DNA of 64,000 nt. Origin: RCIO01 sp040880025. GTDB lineage: Bacteria; Pseudomonadota; Alphaproteobacteria; Rhizobiales; Rhizobiaceae. The translations under genes and the position numbers were made by a program. The notes under the pieces were generated by a model. It was not told the origin of the DNA and did not search any database. It saw only the letters and a list, made by a program, of their open reading frames with translations. The DNA lies in assembly GCA_040880025.1 (NCBI GenBank), contig JBBDJD010000015.1:1-64000 (forward strand), read 5' to 3'. Below, one piece after another: positions 16,003 to 24,879 of this stretch (positions are counted from its first letter, which is position 1; each line of letters opens with the position of its first letter).

Positions 16003-17194
16003 TGAACGGCCCGCGTTCGGCGAGAAATTCGCCGATTGCCGCCACGTCGCGCCGTTCGCGCTCAAGATAATCCTCGACCGCGCCGCGCAGGCCTTCATGC
16101 ACGATATGGTGGGCCGAGTGCGTCGTTACCGGCATGTAGCCGCGCGCCAGCTTGTGTTCGCCCTGCGCTCCTGCTTCGACGACCTTCAGGCCGCGCTCGA
16201 TCGCGAAATCGATGGCCTGGTGATAGCAGACCTCGAAATGCAGGAAGGGATGATCCTCGACGCACCCCCAATTGCGGCCATAGAGGGTTTCGGAGCCGAT
16301 GAAGTTGATGGCGCCGGCGATATTGCGGCCGTCGCGCCTGGCCATGACGAGCAGCATGTCGTCGGCCATGCGCTCGGCGACCAGCGAATAGAATTCCCGG
16401 TTGAGATAAGGCTGGCCCCATTTGCGGGAGCCGGTGTCCATGTAGAAGGCGAAGAAGTCGTCGAGCGCGGCCTCGGTGATGTCGCTGCCGGTCAGTCGGT
16501 CGATGGTGATACCGTTTTCAAGCGCCGTACGCCGCTCCTTCTTCAGCGCCTTGCGCTTGCGCGAAGCCAACGTCGAGAGGAAATCGTCGTAGCTTGCGTA
16601 GCCCTCGTTGAAGAAGTGGAACTGCTGGTCTGTGCGATGAAGGAACCCGCGTTCCTCCAGCAGCCCCGCTTCATCGGGCGGCGCGAAGGTGAGGTGAACC
16701 GATGATGCGCCTATGCGGGCGCAGAGAGCCTTGAGGCCTTCGGCGAGCGCTGCCTGAACGGTGGCCGGGTGTTCGCCCGTCGCGACGAGCAGGCGAGGGC
16801 CGGTGGCGGGAGTGAACGGGATCGAGACCTGAAGCTTCGGGTAGTAGCGCCCGCCCGCCCGTTCGAAGGCGTCGGCCCAGCCGTAGTCGAAGACGTACTC
16901 GCCCTGGCTGTGGGATTTCAGATAGCAGGGCACCGCTCCGAGCATGCGCCCGTCGGGCGCTTCCAGCTTCAGATGCTGGGGCAGCCAGCCGGTCTCCCGC
17001 GATACGCAGCCGCTCTCCTCAAGCGAGGACAGGAAGGCGTGACTGAGAAAGGGATTGTAGACGGCTCCGTCGCGGCGGGCCGCGCCCGAAAGCGTCGACC
17101 ATTGCGAAGCCGGTATGGCCGCAAGCGAGGGAACGACGCGGAGGGCGAATTCGCCCGCGCCGGGGTCCGGCCCGTCATTCCCGCGCTGGTTCAT
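15989..17194 (-). CDS. GNAT/FemAB-like acyltransferase family protein (PF04339-type)
   Basis: The 401-residue protein resembles the DUF482/PF04339 group, whose fold is a doubled acetyltransferase like FemAB. Recognisable parts are the basic stretch STLASRKRKALKKERRTALE and the C-terminal block GRNWGCVEDHPFLHFEVCYH, followed by VEAGAQGEHKLARGY. No function has been established for the group. ATG 17194 is preferred over GTG 17206, four codons earlier. The last four codons and the stop lie inside the octamer repeat, so the natural C-terminus may have been altered there. Confidence 0.85.
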   Translation of the reverse strand: MNQRGNDGPDPGAGEFALRVVPSLAAIPASQWSTLSGAARRDGAVYNPFLSHAFLSSLEESGCVSRETGWLPQHLKLEAPDGRMLGAVPCYLKSHSQGEYVFDYGWADAFERAGGRYYPKLQVSIPFTPATGPRLLVATGEHPATVQAALAEGLKALCARIGASSVHLTFAPPDEAGLLEERGFLHRTDQQFHFFNEGYASYDDFLSTLASRKRKALKKERRTALENGITIDRLTGSDITEAALDDFFAFYMDTGSRKWGQPYLNREFYSLVAERMADDMLLVMARRDGRNIAGAINFIGSETLYGRNWGCVEDHPFLHFEVCYHQAIDFAIERGLKVVEAGAQGEHKLARGYMPVTTHSAHHIVHEGLRGAVEDYLERERRDVAAIGEFLAERGPFRKGE

Positions 17195-17297
17195 GCCGAT
17201 TGCCACTCAGGATGGATTTTTGCCGGATGCATGGGACTCTACTTATTCCGGCGATTGTGCGTTGCAAGATGACGGGGTCAAGCGGCAACGGCCGATC

Positions 17298-18038
17298 CTA
17301 GCTCAATTGTGAAAGAGCGGCCGGATCATCGGGATCGAAACCCTCGAACGTCATCTGGTCGGCATGGGTCCTGGTCAGGTCGTATGACGTCCTGTCGCGC
17401 ACGGTCCAGGTGATGACGGGCAGCGACAGCTTGTCGCGCAGCATCGTGGTGAACGGGTTGGGCAGGTCCAGCGCATGGAAGGAGGCGAAGCCGATACCGT
17501 GCGCCAGCATGGAGAAATGCGCTTCGAGATGCTCCGGCTTGGCGCCGAAGGCCGTCAGCCCGGCGGGAATGCCCGGCGCATCGGAGGCAAAGCGGCGGAC
17601 GTGCCCATGGTTGAACGACATGATCGCGGCCTTGCCGTCATACGCCGCGAGCAGCGCGCCGGTTTTCGCCACCAGCCCGTCATCATGCGCCTGCATCCCC
17701 TTGAGCTCGATGACTAGCGGAACCCGTCCCGCGACGCGCTCCAGCATTTCCTCCAGCGTGGGGACGTGGTCGTCCGTGCCCCCGACGCGCAGCCGCCGAA
17801 GTTCGGCCACCGTGCGCCCGACGATATGGCCATCCTCGCCAGTCAGCCTTTTCAGGTCGAGATCATGGAAGACGACGGGCACGCCGTCCTTCGACAGGTG
17901 CACGTCGCATTCGACGGCGAAGCCGCGTTCGATTGCCGCGTCGAAGGCCGGCAGGGTGTTTTCCCAGCGCTGCCGGTTCATGTCGTGATAGCCGCGATGC
18001 GCGATTGGCCGCGTCGTCAGCCAGGAGAGGCCGCTCAT
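17298..18038 (-). CDS. Glycerophosphodiester phosphodiesterase family protein
   Basis: The 246-residue cytosolic-type protein has the GDPD hallmarks. PIAHRGYHD contains the catalytic His. ENTLPAFDAAIERGFAVECD provides metal-binding Glu residues. DGVPVVFHDLDLKRLT contains the second His and the HD pair. The family hydrolyses deacylated phospholipids to sn-glycerol 3-phosphate and an alcohol. There is no signal peptide. It follows the RidA gene by 11 bases on the same strand, so the pair is likely one transcript. Confidence 0.9.
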   Translation of the reverse strand: MSGLSWLTTRPIAHRGYHDMNRQRWENTLPAFDAAIERGFAVECDVHLSKDGVPVVFHDLDLKRLTGEDGHIVGRTVAELRRLRVGGTDDHVPTLEEMLERVAGRVPLVIELKGMQAHDDGLVAKTGALLAAYDGKAAIMSFNHGHVRRFASDAPGIPAGLTAFGAKPEHLEAHFSMLAHGIGFASFHALDLPNPFTTMLRDKLSLPVITWTVRDRTSYDLTRTHADQMTFEGFDPDDPAALSQLS

Positions 18039-18049
18039 GGTCGCGGTAC

Positions 18050-18514
18050 TCAGGCCAGCTCGACGACAGCTTCGATCTCGACAGGCGCATTGAGCGGCAG
18101 CACCGCCATGCCGACCGCCGAGCGTGCATGCTTGCCCGCGTCTCCGAAAGCGGCGACGAGCAGGTCCGAGGCGCCATTTGCCACAAGATGCTGCTCGGTG
18201 AAGTCAGGCACGGAGGCCACGAATACGGTGATCTTGACGATGCGGACGACGCGGGAGAGGTCGCCCTCGCACGCCGCTTTCAGCACGCCCGCTACGTTGA
18301 GCGCGCAATATCGGGCGGCCTGCTTGCCCGTCTCGGTGTCGAGATCGCGGCCAAGCAGGCCGGTCCTGAACAGCTTGCCGTCAACGAAGGGCAGTTGACC
18401 CGCCGTGAGCACCAGGTTGCCGGTGCGGACCCACGGCACATAGTTTGCGGCGGGCGCGGCCACGGCAGGTACGGTTTCGCCCAGTTCGGCCAGTCGGTTT
18501 TCTACGGTTGTCAT
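18050..18514 (-). CDS. RidA/YjgF-family deaminase
   Basis: The 154-residue protein is of the longer YjgF-like subgroup (VPWVRTGNLVLTAGQLPFVD, then the C-terminal AVGMAVLPLNAPVEIEAVVE). RidA enzymes hydrolyse reactive enamine/imine intermediates from PLP enzymes. The typical active-site Arg of canonical RidA near the C-terminus (PxxxxVE region) is replaced here by LNAPVEIE, so this may be a subgroup with another role. It diverges from eipB across a 134-base spacer. Confidence 0.87.
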   Translation of the reverse strand: MTTVENRLAELGETVPAVAAPAANYVPWVRTGNLVLTAGQLPFVDGKLFRTGLLGRDLDTETGKQAARYCALNVAGVLKAACEGDLSRVVRIVKITVFVASVPDFTEQHLVANGASDLLVAAFGDAGKHARSAVGMAVLPLNAPVEIEAVVELA

Positions 18515-18648
18515 TGCGCAGCGCTTCCTTCAAATCCCTGTAGACTTCGTTTGGCGGCTGGAGTTTCGCCTCGCTTCCGCCACCTGTTGCGCTAATGTGG
18601 TACACGCGACTTGTGCGTCGCCCAAGACAGTTGTGGAGAAAATTGCTG

Positions 18649-19476
18649 ATGCGCGCTGCGCGCCCCCTGCTTTTCGGCCTTGCGGCCTGCGCCGCCGCGG
18701 TTCCCGCCAGCGTCCAGGCGGGGCAGTTTCTGGCGCCCCACCGCGCGGTCTACGATCTCGAGCTCGACAACGCGTCCGACCGTTCCGGCATTACCGACAT
18801 CACCGGGCGCATGGTCTACGAGTTCGACGGATCGGCATGTGAGGGCTACACCGTCAATTTCCGTTTCGTTACCCAGATCGACACAAGCGAGCTGTCGCGC
18901 ATCAGCGATCTGCAGACTTCCACCTATGAGGACGCGTCCGGCGATCAGTTCAACTTCGTCACCAAGTCCTTTGTCGATCAGAAGCTCGACCGCGAGATCA
19001 AGGGCAGCGCAACGCGCGACGCTCAAGGCATCGAAGTCGATCTGGACAAGCCCGATCAGCGCTCGCTGGAGCTTGAGCGGACCCGCTTTCCGACCGAGCA
19101 TCTGCTGGACCTGATCGAGAAGGCCAAGAAGTCCGAAAACTTCTACGAAACGACGATTTTCGATGGCTCGGAGGACGCCGACAAGGTGATGACGACGACC
19201 GTCGTGATTGGCCACAAGGCGGCGATCGAGGCTGGCGACCCTGAAAAGACGGCCATGGCGTCGCTCGGCAACGACCGGTTCTGGCCGGTCGACATCGCCT
19301 ATTTCGACCCCGCGGATGGCGAGAACGGGGAGGAACTGCCGACCTACCGTATTTCCTTCAAGCTGCACGAGAACGGCGTCACCCGCGACATCGTGATGGA
19401 CTATGGCGACTTCTCTATGAAGGGGCGGCTTGTCGATCTAGCGATGTATGAACGCGACGCCGGGGGCTGTGAGTAG
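18649..19476 (+). CDS. eipB: EipB family periplasmic envelope-integrity protein (DUF1849)
   Basis: The 275-residue precursor starts MRAARPLLFGLAACAAAVPA, a clear signal peptide cut near VQA-G25. The mature part is a DUF1849 beta-spiral protein. Cys64 (GSACEGY) and Cys274 (GGCE) match the conserved disulfide reported for Brucella EipB, which supports cell-envelope integrity under stress. ATG 18649 is chosen over ATG 18595 because the signal peptide begins there and GGAG lies upstream. The rpsB promoter follows within 30 bases of its stop. Confidence 0.9.
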   Translation: MRAARPLLFGLAACAAAVPASVQAGQFLAPHRAVYDLELDNASDRSGITDITGRMVYEFDGSACEGYTVNFRFVTQIDTSELSRISDLQTSTYEDASGDQFNFVTKSFVDQKLDREIKGSATRDAQGIEVDLDKPDQRSLELERTRFPTEHLLDLIEKAKKSENFYETTIFDGSEDADKVMTTTVVIGHKAAIEAGDPEKTAMASLGNDRFWPVDIAYFDPADGENGEELPTYRISFKLHENGVTRDIVMDYGDFSMKGRLVDLAMYERDAGGCE

Positions 19477-19505
19477 CGGCAGCAGGCCTCCAAATACCAA
19501 CCAGC

Positions 19506-19534
19506 TTGCATTTCGCGCCCGCGCAGCCTATATG
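19506..19534 (+). promoter_or_regulatory. Probable rpsB promoter
   Basis: TTGCAT (19506-19511) and TATATG (19529-19534) are separated by exactly 17 bp, about 120 bp ahead of rpsB. No competing pair as good is seen nearby. Confidence 0.65.
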
Positions 19535-19550
19535 CCCGCGCATTCCACAC

Positions 19551-19651
19551 ACGGACTTGGTTTCCGGGGGGAGACATCCCCCGCAGACCGCCGGTGGCGC
19601 AAAGCCCTCGCGGGTGGCGCGCCTTTGTCCGTGGAGGCCAACCGGAAAGGA
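19551..19651 (+). promoter_or_regulatory. Structured rpsB 5' leader able to hide the ribosome binding site
   Basis: A hairpin pairs GGGGG (19567-19571) with CCCCC (19578-19582). TTTCCGG (19561-19567) is exactly complementary to CCGGAAA (19642-19648), which is the Shine-Dalgarno region of rpsB. The two pairings share G19567. This suggests a leader in which the ribosome binding site can be sequestered, as in autoregulated ribosomal-protein operons. The complementarity is seen; regulation by S2 is inferred. Confidence 0.5.
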
Positions 19652-19658
19652 CAATTGG

Positions 19659-20657
19659 ATGGCACTGCCTGACTTCAGCATGCGCCAGCTTCTCGAAGCT
19701 GGCGTTCACTTCGGACACCAGACCCACCGCTGGAACCCGAAAATGGGGCCGTTTATCTTCGGCGCCCGCAACAATATTCACGTCATCGACCTTTCGCAGA
19801 CCGTTCCGCTGCTGCACCAGGCGCTGAAGAAGGTCTCGGACACCGTTTCGACCGGCGGCCGCGTGCTGTTTGTCGGCACCAAGCGCCAGGCATCGGAAAT
19901 CATCGCCGATTCGGCGAAACGCTCCGCGCAGTACTACGTTAATGCGCGCTGGCTTGGCGGCATGCTGACGAACTGGAAGACAATCTCCAACTCGATCCAG
20001 CGCCTGCGCAAGCTGGAGGAGCTGCTGGCCGACGGCGAGCAGTCTTCCGCCTTTACCAAGAAGGAGCGCCTCAACCTGGAGCGCGAGCGCGCGAAGCTCG
20101 ACCGTGCACTCGGCGGAATCAAGGACATGGGCTCCACGCCCGACCTGATGTTCGTGATCGACACCAACAAGGAGGCGATCGCCATTCTGGAGGCCAAGCG
20201 GCTGGGCATTCCCGTCGTAGCGGTGGTGGATTCGAACTGCGATCCGGACATCGTGGACTTCCCGATTCCGGGCAATGACGACGCGGCGCGCGCGATCTCG
20301 CTTTATTGCGACCTGATCTCGAAGGCGGCAATCGACGGCATTGCGCGCCAGCAGGGCTCGGCCGGCATCGATGTTGGTGCCGCGGAAGAAGCGCCGGTTG
20401 AGCCGGCGATCGCCGAGGCGCCGGCAGCGGAAGAAGCGCCGGCTGTGCCGGCGGTCGCCGAGGAGCCCGTGGCGGAAGAGGCTCCGGCCACGAAGAAGGC
20501 CGCGAAGGAGCCTGCCGCCGAGGCGCCGGCAGCGGAAGAACCTGCCACGGAAGCGGCGGCTCCTGCAGCGGAAGAACCTGCTGCGGAAGCGGAGGCTCCC
20601 GCAGCCGAAGCCGAAGCACCGGCCGAAGAACCGGCGCCGGAAAACAAGGACGCCTGA
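19659..20657 (+). CDS. rpsB: 30S ribosomal protein S2, with an Ala/Glu-rich C-terminal extension
   Basis: The 332-residue protein has the full S2 core (MALPDFSMRQLLEAGVHFGH through VVDSNCDPDIVDFPIPGNDD). After about residue 240 comes a roughly 90-residue tail made of repeated EEAPA/AAEEPA units. E. coli S2 is 241 residues, and such acidic Ala-rich tails occur in alphaproteobacterial S2. ATG 19659 is chosen from the S2 N-terminus and the GGAAAGGA stretch 7 bases upstream. It is the first gene of the rpsB-tsf block. Confidence 0.98.
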   Translation: MALPDFSMRQLLEAGVHFGHQTHRWNPKMGPFIFGARNNIHVIDLSQTVPLLHQALKKVSDTVSTGGRVLFVGTKRQASEIIADSAKRSAQYYVNARWLGGMLTNWKTISNSIQRLRKLEELLADGEQSSAFTKKERLNLERERAKLDRALGGIKDMGSTPDLMFVIDTNKEAIAILEAKRLGIPVVAVVDSNCDPDIVDFPIPGNDDAARAISLYCDLISKAAIDGIARQQGSAGIDVGAAEEAPVEPAIAEAPAAEEAPAVPAVAEEPVAEEAPATKKAAKEPAAEAPAAEEPATEAAAPAAEEPAAEAEAPAAEAEAPAEEPAPENKDA

Positions 20658-20702
20658 GGCGCGACGGCCGGTCAGCCGGCGGTCACTTTCCGGAGCAATA
20701 GC

Positions 20703-20735
20703 GCGCACCGCGCCAGCGGTGCGCAGCTTTATTTT
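20703..20735 (+). terminator. rpsB-tsf intergenic attenuator hairpin
   Basis: A perfect 9-bp stem, GCGCACCGC (20703-20711) with GCGGTGCGC (20716-20724), has the loop GCCA. The sequence AGCTTTATTTT follows. The T tract is interrupted, so it is best read as a partial terminator that sets the S2 to EF-Ts ratio. Confidence 0.7.
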
Positions 20736-20760
20736 CAGACTGCGATTTGAAGAGGCAATG

Positions 20761-21681
20761 ATGAGCATCTCGGCAGCACAGGTGAAAGAACTGCGCGACA
20801 TCACCGGCGCGGGCATGATGGACTGTAAGGCGGCTCTGGCCGAAACCAGCGGCGACATCGAGGCCGCGATCGACCTGCTTCGCAAGAAGGGCATCGCCAA
20901 GGCCGACAAGAAGGCCGGTCGCACCGCCGCCGAGGGTCTGATCGGCGTAGCCGCAGACGCCAACAGCGCGGTGGTCGTGGAAGTGAATTCCGAGACCGAC
21001 TTCGTCGCCCGCAACGATTCCTTTCAGGAGACGGTGCGCAACATCGCGCAGGCCGCGCTCGGCACGGATGGCAGGACCGAGGCGGTCGCCAATGCCGCGT
21101 ATCAGGGCGGCAAGTCGGTGACCGACACGATCAAGGACGCAATTGCCACCATCGGCGAGAATATGAGCTTCCGCCGGTCGGCGAAGCTCTCGGTCGGGCA
21201 GGGCGCGGTGGCGACCTATGTCCACAACGCCGTGGCCGACAATCTCGGCAAGATGGGTGTTCTGGTCGCCATCGAGACGGCCGGCGATGCGGATGTCGCG
21301 CGTTCATTCGCGCGTCAGGTCGCGATGCATGTCGCTGCGACCAACCCGCTTTCGCTGACGCCGGACGAGATAGACCCGGCGGTGGTTGAGCGTGAGAAGG
21401 CGATCTTCTCCGATCAGGCGCGCTCTTCCGGCAAGCCGGAAAACATCATCGAGAAGATGGTGGAAGGCCGGCTGCGCAAATTCTACGAGGAAGTCGTTCT
21501 GCTCAAGCAGGCCTTCGTCATCAATCCCGACCTGACCGTCGAAAAGGCGCTCGTGGAAGCGGAGAAGGAGATCGGCGCTCCGGCGAAAGTCACCGGTTTC
21601 ATCCGCTTTGCGCTGGGTGAGGGGATCGAGCGCGAGGAGGCTGACTTCGCGGCGGAAGTGGCCGCCGCCGTCAAGCACTGA
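20761..21681 (+). CDS. tsf: Elongation factor Ts
   Basis: The 306-residue protein (MSISAAQVKELRDITGAGMM) has the EF-Ts N-terminal domain with GAGMMDCKAAL, then the VNSETDFVARN signature of the dimerisation/core region. EF-Ts releases GDP from EF-Tu. ATG 20761 is preceded by GAGG at good spacing; the ATG just before it (20758) would add a single Met. It is co-directional with rpsB behind a partial terminator. Confidence 0.98.
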   Translation: MSISAAQVKELRDITGAGMMDCKAALAETSGDIEAAIDLLRKKGIAKADKKAGRTAAEGLIGVAADANSAVVVEVNSETDFVARNDSFQETVRNIAQAALGTDGRTEAVANAAYQGGKSVTDTIKDAIATIGENMSFRRSAKLSVGQGAVATYVHNAVADNLGKMGVLVAIETAGDADVARSFARQVAMHVAATNPLSLTPDEIDPAVVEREKAIFSDQARSSGKPENIIEKMVEGRLRKFYEEVVLLKQAFVINPDLTVEKALVEAEKEIGAPAKVTGFIRFALGEGIEREEADFAAEVAAAVKH

Positions 21682-21780
21682 AGCCTTCAATCTTATACGA
21701 TTGCCGGTGGGGCGCTGCGTGACAACGCGGCGCCCTTCGTGTATCGCGAGGACGAATTCAGAACAGGTTACGAGGACCGA

Positions 21781-22503
21781 ATGCCCGACCAGCCAGCCTA
21801 TCGCCGCGTATTGCTGAAAGCCTCGGGCGAGGCGCTGATGGGGGAGCAGGGTTTCGGTATCGACGTGTCGGTCGTGGACCGGATCGCGGCCGATATCGTG
21901 GAGGCGCGCAAGCTCGGCGTGGAAGTGGCGGTCGTGATCGGCGGCGGCAACATTTTCCGGGGTGTTGCGGTCGCGTCCAAGGGCGGCGACCGGGTGACGG
22001 GCGACCATATGGGCATGCTCGCCACAGTCATCAATTCACTGGCGCTCAGGACCTCGCTGGTCAAGATGGGGGTGGACGCGGTCGTGATGTCGGCGATCGC
22101 CATGCCGGAACTGTGCGAAAGTTTCTCCCAACGCCAGGCAACCGCATATATGAACGCCGGCAAGGTGGTCATCTTCGCCGGCGGTACGGGCAATCCCTTT
22201 TTTACCACCGATTCGGCGGCGGCGCTGCGAGCGGCCGAAATCGGCGCCGACGCGCTGTTCAAGGGAACCCAGGTCGACGGGGTCTATTCCGCGGATCCGA
22301 AAAAGGACCCCGAAGCAAAGCGTTACGAAAAGCTCGGCCATGACGACGTCATCAAGCAGGGGCTGACGATCATGGACATGGCGGCAATTGCGCTTGCGCG
22401 CGAGAACCACATTCCGATAATCGTGTTCTCGATTCACGAGGAGCACGGTTTCAGCCAGATTCTGCGCGGAAAAGGGCACTATACGATGGTCTCGGACAAA
22501 TAG
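21781..22503 (+). CDS. pyrH: UMP kinase
   Basis: The 240-residue amino-acid-kinase-fold enzyme has RVLLKASGEALMGEQGFGID at the start, the VVIGGGNIFRG glycine loop, and FAGGTGNPFFTTDSAA near the middle. It phosphorylates UMP to UDP and is normally regulated by GTP and UTP. The start at ATG 21781 matches the family N-terminus. Its place between tsf and frr is the conserved bacterial order. Confidence 0.97.
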   Translation: MPDQPAYRRVLLKASGEALMGEQGFGIDVSVVDRIAADIVEARKLGVEVAVVIGGGNIFRGVAVASKGGDRVTGDHMGMLATVINSLALRTSLVKMGVDAVVMSAIAMPELCESFSQRQATAYMNAGKVVIFAGGTGNPFFTTDSAAALRAAEIGADALFKGTQVDGVYSADPKKDPEAKRYEKLGHDDVIKQGLTIMDMAAIALARENHIPIIVFSIHEEHGFSQILRGKGHYTMVSDK

Positions 22504-22566
22504 GCTCAAAGACCTGCGCCGGCTGACGGGCCGGCTTCGAGACCCCAGTAAACAGGAGGAACGCAC

Positions 22567-23127
22567 ATGGCAGACGCTGTCGATTTGAAGGATCTGCAGC
22601 GGCGGATGGACGGCGCGGTTTCGGCCTTCAAGTCCGATCTCGCCTCGCTCAGGACCGGCCGTGCGTCGGCCAATCTGCTCGATCCGATCCAGGTGGAAGC
22701 ATATGGCACCAGCATGCCGCTCAATCAGGTCGCGACGATCTCCGTACCGGAATCGCGCATGATCGGCGTCCAGGTCTGGGACAAGTCGATGGTTCAGGCC
22801 GTCGACCGCGCCATTCGCGAATCCAACCTTGGTTTCAACCCCATCGTGGATGGCACGAATTTGCGCATTCCATTGCCCGAGCTCAACGAGGAGCGGCGCA
22901 GGGAACTGGTGAAGATCGCCCATACCTATGCCGAGAATGCGCGTGTCGCCGCGCGTCATGTCCGCCGCGATGGCATGGATCATCTCAAGAAAGCGGAAAA
23001 GGACGGCGACACGAGCGAGGACGACACGCGTCGCCTGTCGGATCAGGTCCAGAAAATGACCGACGACACAATTTCGTCGATCGACAGCCTGCTTGCCGAC
23101 AAGGAAACGGAAATCATGCATGTCTAG
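22567..23127 (+). CDS. frr: Ribosome recycling factor
   Basis: The 186-residue protein has the RRF two-domain form. The long helical arms are in MADAVDLKDLQRRMDGAVSA and DGMDHLKKAEKDGDTSEDD, with the LRTGRASANLLDPIQVEAYG segment between them. Together with EF-G it splits the post-termination ribosome. AGGAGG precedes the start. The length matches the usual 185 residues. Confidence 0.98.
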   Translation: MADAVDLKDLQRRMDGAVSAFKSDLASLRTGRASANLLDPIQVEAYGTSMPLNQVATISVPESRMIGVQVWDKSMVQAVDRAIRESNLGFNPIVDGTNLRIPLPELNEERRRELVKIAHTYAENARVAARHVRRDGMDHLKKAEKDGDTSEDDTRRLSDQVQKMTDDTISSIDSLLADKETEIMHV

Positions 23128-23217
23128 GGTTCTTGCGCGCCGTGTCTGATTCAGGCGCCTGGGCCATCTGGCCAAACCCTGACACCTGACAACGGTCACG
23201 CCGGAACGGGATCGAGA

Positions 23218-23931
23218 ATGAAGCCCGACCACATCGCGATCATCATGGACGGCAACGGCCGCTGGGCGAAGGCTCGCGGGCTGCCGCGCGCGGCGGGTCA
23301 CAGGGCCGGCGTCGAGGCGTTGCGCGCGACTGTGCGCGCGGTCGGCGATCTCGGTATCGGCTGGCTTACCGTCTACGCTTTTTCATCCGAGAACTGGTCG
23401 CGCCCCAAGTCCGAAGTGTCGGATCTGATGGGGCTGCTCAAGCACTTCATCCGCCGGGACCTCGCGGAACTGCACAAGAACGGTGTTCGGGTGCGCATCA
23501 TCGGCGACCGGGTGGGCCTTGACCCGGAGATCGGCGGGTTGCTGCACGAGGCCGAAGCGCTGACGGCGCTCAACCGGCAGAGCAACCTCGTGATCGCCTT
23601 CAACTATGGCGGACGCGACGAAATTGCCCGCGCCGGCCGGCGGATCGCGGAACTGGTGGCGGCAGGCCGGCTCAAGCCCGAAGACGTGACCGAGGAGACT
23701 GTGTCGGCCAATCTCGACACGGTGGGAATTCCGGATCCGGATCTTGTGATACGCACCAGCGGCGAGCAGCGCATGTCGAATTTCCTGCCCTGGCAGTCGG
23801 CCTATGCAGAACTTGTCTTCGTGCCCTGCTACTGGCCGGATTTCGGCCGCGCCGAGCTCGTCGAAGCCGTCGAAACCTACGCCTCGCGCGAGCGTCGCTT
23901 CGGCGGGGTTGTGGCGCGCGACGCGTCATGA
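23218..23931 (+). CDS. uppS: Isoprenyl transferase (undecaprenyl diphosphate synthase type)
   Basis: The 237-residue cis-prenyltransferase begins MKPDHIAIIMDGNGRWAKAR, with the catalytic Asp in MDGNGRW. It continues with GWLTVYAFSSENWSRP and ends with the DLVIRTSGEQRMSNFLPWQS region. It builds the C55 lipid carrier for peptidoglycan from isopentenyl and farnesyl diphosphate. Its stop overlaps the cdsA start (ATGA at 23928), so they are co-translated. Confidence 0.97.
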   Translation: MKPDHIAIIMDGNGRWAKARGLPRAAGHRAGVEALRATVRAVGDLGIGWLTVYAFSSENWSRPKSEVSDLMGLLKHFIRRDLAELHKNGVRVRIIGDRVGLDPEIGGLLHEAEALTALNRQSNLVIAFNYGGRDEIARAGRRIAELVAAGRLKPEDVTEETVSANLDTVGIPDPDLVIRTSGEQRMSNFLPWQSAYAELVFVPCYWPDFGRAELVEAVETYASRERRFGGVVARDAS

Positions 23932-24773
23932 ACGCGGGCGGCGGCACGCGCGGGCGCAGCAACCTTCAACTCCGGGTCATGTCGGCGATAGTGCTCGCCG
24001 TTGCCGTTCTTGCGCTGACCTGGTGGGGCGGCGTGGCGTTCCGGCTGTTCGCCGCGGCGCTAGGAGCGGCGGTCTTCCATGAATGGTCGACCCTGGCGAA
24101 GGTCCGTTACGCGCCGGTCTATCGCGCCGGTGTGTGGCTTCTGCTTTTGGCGGTGCTTGCTGTCCTGGCGGCCGGGTTCGATGCCGTTACAGTGCTCGTT
24201 GCAATCGGTATCGCTATTGTGGGGGCAGGAGCGTCGGCCGCCGTGCTTGGACAGGGCTTCGGCCTTGCGGCAGGTCTCGGCTATGCGGCCGTTCCCGCCT
24301 TGGCGCTCGCCTTTCTGCGCGGCGGCGAAATTGCCGGGCTGTGGGCAATCCTGTTTCTGTTCGCCTGCGTATGGGCGACCGACATCGCGGCCTATTTCGC
24401 GGGCCGTGCATTCGGCGGACCCAAGCTCGCGCCTTCCATTTCCCCATCCAAGACCTGGAGCGGCGCGATTGGGGGCGCCGTGGCGGGAGCGATTGGCGGA
24501 GCGATCGTCGCGCTGGCCGGACCGTCATCGCTGAGCATCGCCCTCGTGGCGCTGATAGCGGTCGTGGTTTCGGTGGTGTCGCAATTCGGCGATCTGTTCG
24601 AATCGGCTTACAAACGCCGCCATGGCGCCAAGGACTCCGGGCATATCATTCCGGGCCATGGCGGCGTGATGGACCGGGTCGACGGATTGGTCGCGGCGGC
24701 GGTTGCGCTCTATCTCGCCGGGGCGGCGCTGTCCGGGCCGGACAACCCGGCGGCGGGGCTGTTTTCGGGATAA
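23928..24773 (+). CDS. cdsA: Phosphatidate cytidylyltransferase
   Basis: The 281-residue membrane enzyme makes CDP-diacylglycerol from phosphatidate and CTP. About eight hydrophobic segments are seen. The CDS signature is complete near the C-terminus: SQFGDLFESAYKRRHGAKDS, then GHGGVMDRVDGL with the metal-binding aspartates. It overlaps uppS by 4 bases. The next gene is rseP; dxr, which lies here in several relatives, is absent. Confidence 0.96.
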   Translation: MNAGGGTRGRSNLQLRVMSAIVLAVAVLALTWWGGVAFRLFAAALGAAVFHEWSTLAKVRYAPVYRAGVWLLLLAVLAVLAAGFDAVTVLVAIGIAIVGAGASAAVLGQGFGLAAGLGYAAVPALALAFLRGGEIAGLWAILFLFACVWATDIAAYFAGRAFGGPKLAPSISPSKTWSGAIGGAVAGAIGGAIVALAGPSSLSIALVALIAVVVSVVSQFGDLFESAYKRRHGAKDSGHIIPGHGGVMDRVDGLVAAAVALYLAGAALSGPDNPAAGLFSG

Positions 24774-24879
24774 ATCCGAAATCGGCGCCGGCGGGGTGGA
24801 TACCGCCACCGAAATGCCGATATTGGCATGACAGTCGCGGCGCGGCGGCAATCCGTATTCAGCATTGCGCGGGGACCAT

